NCBI RefSeq assembly: GCF_035818635.1
Contig: NZ_JAYLLH010000053.1
Span: forward strand, 1 to 11,280
From: Mesobacterium_A hydrothermale
GTDB taxonomy: Bacteria > Pseudomonadota > Alphaproteobacteria > Rhodobacterales > Rhodobacteraceae
Direction of reading: 5' to 3'
DNA length: 11,280 nt
Below are positions 6,401-11,280 of the stretch, one piece after another. The notes below the pieces were generated by a model, which did no database searches, was not told the origin of the DNA, and saw only the letters and a list, made by a program, of their open reading frames with translations. Both the position numbers and the translations under genes were made by a program. The number at the start of each line of letters is the position of its first letter. Positions within the stretch are counted from its first letter, which is position 1.

Positions 6401-9400
6401 TGACCGGTGCCGGGGGCGTCGTGATCGACCGGCCGACGTTGCAGGACGTGATGGCGCAGGCCACCGCCGCCGGTCAGCATTGGCAGATGGAACAGACCTG
6501 GTCGCCCGCGTCGCGCGGGTTCGACCCGGTGCACCGCGATGCCGCGCCCTACCTGATGCGGCTGATCGACGGGCGCGCGGTGATCGACGATTGGGGCGTT
6601 CAGAACGCCGATGGCAGTTGGCGGTTGGCCAGCGGGCGGGACATCACCGATGGCACGGGCGCGGTCATCGCGCAACCGACGGTCGATGATATCCTGGCCC
6701 TGTCGCGCGATCCCGGGCAGGAATGGCGGGTCGAAGAGATCAGCTTCAACCCCTATGCCGACTTGCCGACTGAACGGATCGGTGTGCGCGTGACCGACGG
6801 GATCACTGTCGACTACACGGTCGAGGTTACCGACCGCGATGGAACCTTCCTTGTCTGGGCGCGCAACCTGGATCGGGCGCTGGAGTTGCAGTTCAAGACC
6901 GGCGACAGCCGCGAATTCAACCTGCGCAACTATGCCGTCGATCTGGACACGCTGAGCGAAGTGGGCGTGACCGACGACAGCGCCTATCGCGTGGTGGTGA
7001 TGACGCCGGGCGAGATGGCCTATGCCAACAGCCTGGGCGGGGTCGAGTTCCGGCCGGAGATGCTGACCGCGACTCTCGACAATGATACCGGGCTGATCGA
7101 CTATCGCGTGACGGCGGACGGGTCTTATACCCTGTCTGAGGAGTTCTATGACTCTGTCATCGACCCGATGATCGAAAAGACCGGGCTGACGATGGCGCAG
7201 TTCATCATGTCCAGCCAGCGCCTTGCCGTGCAGATGGCGGTGCAGTCGGGCCTCTCGGAGTACGCGCGCGGACTGGTCTATGACATCGAGGCGGACAAGT
7301 ACCTGCCGACAACCGGTCGCGAACTTGTTCCAATGTTCGAGGCGATCTTCGAACAGGCGCCTGTCAGCAATGCCGACGACGCGGTTTACGATTACCTCGT
7401 GCAATGGAGCATGATCCTTGGCGCGATCTATCCGAACTACAAACCCGCCGACGCCGGTTTGCTGTTCGAGACCAAGACCGAGATCAACCAGGCGTTCATC
7501 CTGCAGATGGCGCTGGCCGCGCTGGAAAACGTGCCCATCGATCTGGATGTTCCAGGCATCGCGAACGCGCTGAACGTCGATGAACGGCGGATCATCACCC
7601 ACACGGCTGACGAGACGTTCATGGGCACGAAGGAGGGGATGAATTTCTTCTACCTCTCCGAAGGCGACACCACGGTTTCCGGCAGCTATTCGAAGGATGC
7701 CCACCTTTATACCGACGATGTTCAGGCGGATGTCTATTTCGTCGGGCGCCAGACCGGCGAGGACCTGATCCTCGACTACGATCTGGGCGACGTGGACCAG
7801 TTGCGATTCCTGCATCTGAACCCCGACGACATCACCTTTGTCCGCGATGGCCAGGACCTGATCATGTCCTGGGACGACGGCCAGGGTGGCACCGCGACGC
7901 TGAAGATCCAGGATCAGTTCCTGGGTGAACTGAACAAGCTGTTGCAGAACGGCACGCGGATCGATTCCGGCGTGACCGAGATGATCTTTGCCGATGGCAC
8001 GGTCTGGGATCGCTATCGCATGGCGTTTGCGGTCATCGACTACGAACGCGGAGCGCTGGACGAGGCGGACGCCTATTACGGCTCTGGCTCGGGCGACGTG
8101 CTGTTCGGTGGTCTGAACAACGACTACCTGTCCGGCGGCGCGGGTGGCGACACCTATTACATCCGGCGTGGCGATGGCCATGACGTGATCGACGACCTTG
8201 GGAATTTCTCGTTCGGGCCGGTCGAGGCCGGGATGGATTTCCTGATGTTCCGCGGCGACATCACCGGGGACGATCTGTACCTGACCCGCGATGGTGCGTC
8301 GAAGAACCTTGTCATCCACGTTCTGCAAGACGGCCAGATGACCGACCAGTCGGTTGAATTGGTGGGCCAGTTCGCAGGCATGCGGCTGAACCTTGGCTAT
8401 TTCGAAGAGGCTGTCGGCACCGCAACCGGCTTGGATTACATCGCCCCGAACATGATCGAGCGGATCACCTTCGAATCCGCCCCGGCGCTGGAATTCGAGG
8501 ACATTGTCGACCGGGTGATCGCCAACGCCAAGACCGATGGTGACGACGCGATTTACGGCGTGCTGAACGACAACACGCTGGACGGCGGCGCGGGTGACGA
8601 TTTCCTGACCGGTGTTCAGGGCTTTGACACCTACATTTATGGCCGGGGCTATGGTCGGGACGTGGTGCTGGACAACGATCTGTCGGCAGCGCTGTTCGGG
8701 TCGAAAGATGACAAGATCACCTTCATCGACGACCTGCGCTGGACCGATATCGAATTCCTGCGCGACGGGGCCAGCGATACGCTGCGGCTGCAGGTGGCGG
8801 GTACCGACGATCAACTGATCCTGACCGACTATCTGGACTACGTTTTCCTTGTCGGGTTCACCAACCTGATCGAAGAGATCGTGTTCGCCGACGGCACGGT
8901 CTGGGATCACCTGAAGCTGCTGCAGCATTATGTCGATATCGCCAGGACCGATGGCGACGACACGATCTATGGGTTCGAATACATCCAGGACCGGATCGAC
9001 GGCGGCCTTGGCAACGACCGGCTGGAAGGGCAGGGCGCGTCGGACACTTATGTCTTTGGCATCGGCTATGGCACCGACACGGTGTTCGATGCCAGCACTG
9101 CCTTCCTGTCAGGGCCGGGCAATGCGGACAAGATCGAATTCACCGGGATCAACAGCGACGGGGTCACGTTCTCTCGGACCGCGCTGGGCCTGATCATTTC
9201 GATCAACGGGACAGATGACAGGATCATCCTGGAAAACCAGTATGTCCGCGCAGGTCAGCAGCGCCACGCGATCGAATTCTTCCAGTTCGCCGACCGGACG
9301 CTTGACTACACCGACTTCAACCCCGAGGACATCGACCTTGTCGGCACCGATGCGGGCGAAACGATCGCCGGGTCGGACTTTGGCGAAACGCTGGATGCGC

Positions 9401-11217
9401 GCGGCGGCGATGACCTGCTGGTCGGGGCCGATGGCGGCGACACCTACCTGTTCGACGTCGGCTATGGCAATGACACGATCGAGGACACCCGCGTGCGCGC
9501 GGCGTGGATGGACCGCGACGGGATCGACGTGCCAGTCGATGACATTGTCCGGTTTGGCGATGACATCACGCAGGACAACGTGGTCTTTTCCAAGGACGGC
9601 ACCGACCTTGTCATCTCGGTCGAGAACCGTACCGATACGCTGCGCATACGCAACCAGTTCCTGGATATCGACAACGGTGTCGAACGGTTCGAGTTCAACG
9701 ACGGCAGTTTCCTTCTGATTTCGGACATCGAGGAACGGCTGCAGATCGAAGGCGGCAACCGTGGCGACAACCTGATCGAGGGCAACCCGACGCTGTCCAA
9801 CACGCTGGACGGGCGGCAAGGCGACGACACGCTGGTCGGCGGGGCCGAGGCCGATCTGTATGCCTTTGGCGCGGACTATGACTTCGACCGGATCGTCGAA
9901 CGCCCCGACGCGCCGGGGATCATCGACCAGGTACAATTCGGCGCCTCTGTCACCCGCGACGCGCTGCGGATCACGCGCGATGGCGACGACCTGGTCATCG
10001 ACCTTGGGATGGGCACCGACGTGCTGACCATCGTCGGCGGGCTGGGCGACACCCGGGTGGAAGAGTTCCGCTTTGCCGATGGCTCGGTCCTGACACTGGA
10101 CGAGATCATCGACGGGATGCTGACCGGGACCGACGCCGACGAACGGCTGACCGGTCTGGACACGCGGGATGACACGATTTCCGGCGGTGCGGGTTTCGAC
10201 CTGCTGGAAGGTGGCGGCGGCGATGACGAATACCGGGTCGGATACGGCGATACCTCGACCGCGATCAGCGACAGTTCGGGCATCGACCGGCTGGTTTTCG
10301 GGGCAGAGATCACGGCGGAGAACCTGACTTTCCAGAACGTGGATGGCGATTTGCTGGTCACGTTGGCGGGTACGGGTGAACGGATCGTCGTTCTGGGCGG
10401 CGTATCCCGTACCCCGGTCGAGGTGTTCGCCTTTGACGACGGGACAGAGCTGAGCATCGAAGACGTGCGATTGCAGCTGCTGGAAACCACGCCCTTCGAT
10501 GCGCAGAACGTGCTGGATACCAGTCTCTATCCCGCCGGAATCCCGCTGAACGCCGGCGCGGGCAACGACCTGATCCTGTTGGCGGAAGGCGCGGTTGTCA
10601 CCTTTGACGAAACCAGTGGGACAAACCGGGTCGAAATGCTGCCGGGTGCGCAGGAGGCGACGCTGCGGATCACCGACCAGACCAGCCGGCAGGTCAAGGT
10701 CCTGCGCGGCGACGGGTCTTCGGACGACCTTTTGCTGCGCTTCGAAAACGGCGCGCAGGTGGTGATCGCGGGCGCGCTGGGGTCTGGCTTTGTTCCGAAA
10801 GTGTCGTTCATCGACGTGGTGACGTGGGATGCGGCTGCGCTGATTCAGGCGTTCATTGACGGACAGTCGGGCCTTGGGGACGATCTTGTGCGCGGGTCTG
10901 ACCGCGCCGACACGATCAGCGGCGACGAAGGCGACGACATCCTTGTCGGCGGGCGCGGCGACGACCGCTATTATTTCCAGGCCGGGTCCGGGCAGGATGT
11001 GATCGAGGATGAGCAGGGCACCGACACGCTGGAAATCGTCGGCTACCGCCCGTCCGAGTTGCGGGTCGAACGGCTGTCTGACGACCGCGACGACCTGCTG
11101 CTGAGTTTTGCGGCCAGCGACGATTCCGTTCTGATCCGGGGCGCGGCGATTGAACAGGTCGTGTTTGCCGACGGCACGATCGTTACCCGCGATTTCCTGC
11201 TGGACCTAGTGGATTGA
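3481..11217 (+). CDS. Giant RTX calcium-binding protein, apparently cut short at its C-terminus
   Basis: This 2578-residue protein is acidic and contains no cysteine, as is typical of proteins exported unfolded by type I secretion and folded by extracellular calcium. Order of parts by residue: 20 RTX nonapeptides (12-191); linker with scattered GGEGDD-type motifs (192-480); hydrophobic blocks (484-537 and 621-673); DLDGDG and EF-hand-like calcium loops (687-801); duplicated unit (950-1086); unrecognised, partly helical region (about 1100-1370); nine RTX/FADGT modules (1375-2578). Canonical RTX toxins place the hydrophobic domain first and the repeats last, so this order is unusual. The upstream acyltransferase suggests lysine acylation; eight lysines lie at 540, 541, 569, 607, 641, 645, 678 and 725. 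The ATG at 3481 is the only ATG after an in-frame stop at 3385. The last two codons and the stop lie in an apparent IS630-type insertion, so the true C-terminus and secretion signal may be lost. Cytotoxin, adhesin and surface-layer roles all remain possible. Confidence 0.9.
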   Translation: MDRNGTLDNDALDGGDEDDTLRGLAGSDSITGGGGNDVLDGGDGNDGLDGGDGDDDLYGGTGEDTLKGGAGHDELFGEFSNDLLYGGDGDDDLFGGLGDDTLYGDAGIDQLYGDEGADLLSGGAEDDLVYGGTEADSLFGDDGNDTLDGEDGNDSIEGNDGDDELHGGEGDDTLAGGAGVNIILGGAGYDRVFYDGLNDFDLTFRSEPDVDALLEGLLAGEEASDELYEVEQITLSDEADTVRVTVDRLPSIAMEFDLGKGGGGSNGDFLDFTDDGRLGAGIVFHNGDFGPSTGGIAPDDIKKDQQKLIEEATKALTAVTGNLSPYDIGFYQIDSVGLTSGDDIVLLGAGGDLSKMSGKGVIDGEGGVDVMYAKDLPQGSNITLMGGEGDDIVIATGDTTVTTAGGLGRDVVLNFTPGGLLYGDTITGMVIDGTTVEAPPEDDPANGDMFFWAADTTIMDPDKNDVLFYRGVPLTGGDTSPGSAVWGMAGMAGGLFGTVMSGVTNFFTAQAILMSAEVGLGLRIFYDTWLPFIAYVADPKKGMQVVDIGDTLWQLVSGPDRSGEETEAKVNFQSIPEYSFDDAGLFVTPLSFLGGAASSDDLIGGIKAFTQTLANDTADLGMLFNFPSVFAFIMGQMGVAKELLKATPMIGPLMAAWGAIDAANVAYWIAAASIRYDKAVRWVDGDDPLVIDLDGDGLETLSIYQSGVHFDMGDDLFGERTGWLKGDDGFLVRDVNDNGRIDDVSEMFGGQTGRGFDDLAVFDQAAHGGNGDGRITAADAIWSDLLIWRDSNEDGVTDDGELLTLDQLGIVSFDLNATDLAITQPQGNEVLANAGVTFADGRIVNMFETIFETNETDSVYAGEDGTPDWQPLIDVNIHGYGHVTNLGVAMANDLLLGHVAAQAGAGMTTPDFLDIVAKVGPVLSYWGQTMSTTRELTPVLLATDADGVVTLADFGVYVEDANGGFWQLNSGTAVTGAGGVVIDRPTLQDVMAQATAAGQHWQMEQTWSPASRGFDPVHRDAAPYLMRLIDGRAVIDDWGVQNADGSWRLASGRDITDGTGAVIAQPTVDDILALSRDPGQEWRVEEISFNPYADLPTERIGVRVTDGITVDYTVEVTDRDGTFLVWARNLDRALELQFKTGDSREFNLRNYAVDLDTLSEVGVTDDSAYRVVVMTPGEMAYANSLGGVEFRPEMLTATLDNDTGLIDYRVTADGSYTLSEEFYDSVIDPMIEKTGLTMAQFIMSSQRLAVQMAVQSGLSEYARGLVYDIEADKYLPTTGRELVPMFEAIFEQAPVSNADDAVYDYLVQWSMILGAIYPNYKPADAGLLFETKTEINQAFILQMALAALENVPIDLDVPGIANALNVDERRIITHTADETFMGTKEGMNFFYLSEGDTTVSGSYSKDAHLYTDDVQADVYFVGRQTGEDLILDYDLGDVDQLRFLHLNPDDITFVRDGQDLIMSWDDGQGGTATLKIQDQFLGELNKLLQNGTRIDSGVTEMIFADGTVWDRYRMAFAVIDYERGALDEADAYYGSGSGDVLFGGLNNDYLSGGAGGDTYYIRRGDGHDVIDDLGNFSFGPVEAGMDFLMFRGDITGDDLYLTRDGASKNLVIHVLQDGQMTDQSVELVGQFAGMRLNLGYFEEAVGTATGLDYIAPNMIERITFESAPALEFEDIVDRVIANAKTDGDDAIYGVLNDNTLDGGAGDDFLTGVQGFDTYIYGRGYGRDVVLDNDLSAALFGSKDDKITFIDDLRWTDIEFLRDGASDTLRLQVAGTDDQLILTDYLDYVFLVGFTNLIEEIVFADGTVWDHLKLLQHYVDIARTDGDDTIYGFEYIQDRIDGGLGNDRLEGQGASDTYVFGIGYGTDTVFDASTAFLSGPGNADKIEFTGINSDGVTFSRTALGLIISINGTDDRIILENQYVRAGQQRHAIEFFQFADRTLDYTDFNPEDIDLVGTDAGETIAGSDFGETLDARGGDDLLVGADGGDTYLFDVGYGNDTIEDTRVRAAWMDRDGIDVPVDDIVRFGDDITQDNVVFSKDGTDLVISVENRTDTLRIRNQFLDIDNGVERFEFNDGSFLLISDIEERLQIEGGNRGDNLIEGNPTLSNTLDGRQGDDTLVGGAEADLYAFGADYDFDRIVERPDAPGIIDQVQFGASVTRDALRITRDGDDLVIDLGMGTDVLTIVGGLGDTRVEEFRFADGSVLTLDEIIDGMLTGTDADERLTGLDTRDDTISGGAGFDLLEGGGGDDEYRVGYGDTSTAISDSSGIDRLVFGAEITAENLTFQNVDGDLLVTLAGTGERIVVLGGVSRTPVEVFAFDDGTELSIEDVRLQLLETTPFDAQNVLDTSLYPAGIPLNAGAGNDLILLAEGAVVTFDETSGTNRVEMLPGAQEATLRITDQTSRQVKVLRGDGSSDDLLLRFENGAQVVIAGALGSGFVPKVSFIDVVTWDAAALIQAFIDGQSGLGDDLVRGSDRADTISGDEGDDILVGGRGDDRYYFQAGSGQDVIEDEQGTDTLEIVGYRPSELRVERLSDDRDDLLLSFAASDDSVLIRGAAIEQVVFADGTIVTRDFLLDLVD
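3514..4053 (+). repeat. Twenty tandem 27-bp units encoding RTX nonapeptides
   Basis: Residues 12-191 are exactly 20 consecutive nonapeptides of the form L-x-G-G-x-G-x-D-x, with no insertion. Most fit well (LDGGDGNDG, LYGGDGDDD, LAGGAGVNI); a few are degenerate (LFGEFSNDL, VYGGTEADS). In the RTX family such runs form a parallel beta-roll that binds one calcium ion per turn pair. The DNA copies have diverged, so this is an old array and not a recent slippage expansion. Its position at the very N-terminus is unusual. Confidence 0.93.
4930..5499 (+). other. RTX protein: two hydrophobic blocks, candidate membrane-insertion and acylation region
   Basis: Residues 484-537 are rich in G, A, M, F and W (AVWGMAGMAGGLFGTVM, later TWLPFIAYVA) and residues 621-673 form a second block (MLFNFPSVFAFIMGQMG, then MAAWGAIDAANVAYWIAAAS). 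They are the only strongly hydrophobic stretches I see in an otherwise acidic protein. Between and beside them lie lysines 540, 541, 569, 607, 641, 645 and 678. Pore-forming RTX toxins carry a hydrophobic domain followed by acylated lysines, so by analogy this is where membrane contact and acylation would be expected. No sequence identity to a known toxin pore domain is claimed. Confidence 0.55.
5539..5883 (+). other. RTX protein: DLDGDG / EF-hand-like calcium-binding block
   Basis: Residues 687-801 contain DPLVIDLDGDGLETLS (687-702), DVNDNGRIDD (734-743), NGDGRITAAD (770-779) and DSNEDGVTDDGE (790-801). The last is a complete 12-residue EF-hand-type loop ending in Glu. The order 'DP-LDLDGDG ... 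GVHFD ... ERTGW ... DDGFLV-D-N-NG-IDD-SE-FG ... WRD-N-DG' is a block I recognise from many large RTX-type exoproteins. It probably adds calcium sites that help the protein fold after export. Confidence 0.75.
6328..6738 (+). repeat. RTX protein: tandem duplication of a unit of about 80 residues
   Basis: Residues 950-1005 and 1033-1086 align along their length with an offset of 81-84. Matching pieces are DFGVYVEDANGGFWQLNSG with DWGVQNADGSWRLASG, AGGVVIDRPTLQDVMA with TGAVIAQPTVDDILAL, and GQHWQMEQ with GQEWRVEE. The protein-level match is clear while the DNA has diverged, so the duplication is old. I do not recognise the unit as a named domain. Confidence 0.7.
7603..11214 (+). repeat. RTX protein: nine C-terminal RTX/FADGT modules
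   Basis: Nine units of about 110-165 residues each start with an RTX-like motif, continue with a 'DTY-F--GYG-D-I-D' strand, then a beta unit of the haemolysin-type calcium-binding related type (PF06594-like: 'V-F-RDG-DL-I' and '---F-FADGT'). Approximate nucleotide limits are 7603-8040, 8041-8532, 8533-8946, 8947-9345, 9346-9756, 9757-10128, 10129-10545, 10546-10872 and 10873-11214. FADGTVWD occurs almost unchanged in modules 1 and 3 (about residues 1503-1510 and 1802-1809). Module 1 lacks a good RTX motif and module 8 is strongly degenerate. Module 9 ends at the apparent insertion point. Confidence 0.8.
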
Positions 11218-11280
11218 ATCCAACATTTGGAACCCTCGATTTCTTGCGGCGATGATGTCGTTGGGGTCTGCCCGCCAAAC
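11206..11280 (-). CDS. C-terminal end of an IS630-family transposase (partial)
   Basis: The minus strand reads 24 residues and a TAG stop, entering from the right edge. The pieces WRADPNDIIAA and RGFQMLDSIH match the ending I know from IS630-family transposases (W-ADP--II-A---RG-Q-LDSIH). These DDE enzymes cut and join the ends of their own element at TA sites. The catalytic part lies outside the window. The stop codon falls inside the RTX gene: its TA is the likely target site, and its G is the complement of host base C11206. The identification rests on a short motif recalled from family knowledge, but an intergenic tail would be unlikely to match it by chance. Confidence 0.72.
   Translation of the reverse strand, partial: VWRADPNDIIAARNRGFQMLDSIH
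11207..11280. mobile_element. End of an IS630-like insertion sequence (partial)
   Basis: The element appears to begin at 11209, just after TA at 11207-11208, within C-TA-G (11206-11209). IS630-family elements insert at TA, often in CTAG, and duplicate the TA. The terminal sequence starts GTGGATTGAATCC and is also the 3' coding end of the transposase. The other end, the inverted-repeat partner and the second TA lie outside the window, so the exact boundary is inferred from the transposase stop and the target preference. Confidence 0.65.

Noticed and set aside
4354..8928. Minus-strand open frame of 1524 codons inside the RTX gene
   Set aside because: Its protein has no recognisable domain, while the plus strand carries clear RTX, EF-hand-like and FADGT motifs. 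GC-biased codons on one strand commonly leave an antisense frame free of stops.
3481..11217. MARTX-type multifunctional toxin
   Set aside because: I see no cysteine protease domain, no MARTX-style long glycine-rich repeats and no known effector domain; the protein contains no cysteine at all.
11218..11280. Ordinary intergenic DNA with a terminator after the RTX gene
   Set aside because: No hairpin with a U-run is present, and the minus strand translates into a recognisable transposase C-terminus.

Overview
The window looks like a GC-rich alphaproteobacterial genome, most likely Rhodobacterales (Roseobacter group). This is inferred from GC-biased codon use, a family-5 solute-binding protein beside a DUF1028 protein, and a HlyC-type acyltransferase beside a giant acidic RTX protein; no ribosomal or other phylogenetic marker is present. 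The left edge (1-72) is an unbroken run of C next to a very stable GC hairpin. That is best read as a sequencing or assembly artefact at a contig end.

Left part (76-2470): a periplasmic peptide-type ABC-transporter binding protein on the minus strand and a DUF1028 protein on the plus strand diverge from one short regulatory region. That region carries two mirror-image, overlapping promoter-like elements inside an 11-bp inverted repeat. Shared control is likely. The permease and ATPase genes are not in the window; they may lie beyond the left edge.

Middle part (2471-3480): a 183-residue HlyC-type toxin-activating lysine acyltransferase keeps both expected catalytic residues (His52, Asp131). 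It is followed by a 380-bp gene-free stretch rich in palindromes and hairpins, including one terminator-like hairpin and one long bulged hairpin in the probable leader of the next gene.

Right part (3481-11217): one gene encodes a cysteine-free RTX protein of 2578 residues. Its order is unusual: 20 uninterrupted calcium-binding nonapeptides at the very N-terminus, a beta/glycine-rich linker, two hydrophobic blocks with scattered lysines, a DLDGDG/EF-hand-like calcium block, a tandemly duplicated unit of about 80 residues, an unrecognised mostly helical region, then nine C-terminal modules in which RTX-like motifs alternate with an 'FADGT' beta unit (haemolysin-type calcium-binding related domain). 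The acyltransferase next door suggests the protein is fatty-acylated on lysine, presumably in the hydrophobic part. No type I secretion genes are present.

Right edge (11206-11280): the minus strand encodes the C-terminal 24 residues of what I recognise as an IS630-family transposase. It overlaps the last codons of the RTX gene at a C-TA-G site, the TA-type target this family uses. The RTX gene therefore appears to have lost its 3' end to an insertion: its last two residues and stop codon come from the element, and a conventional C-terminal secretion signal may be missing.
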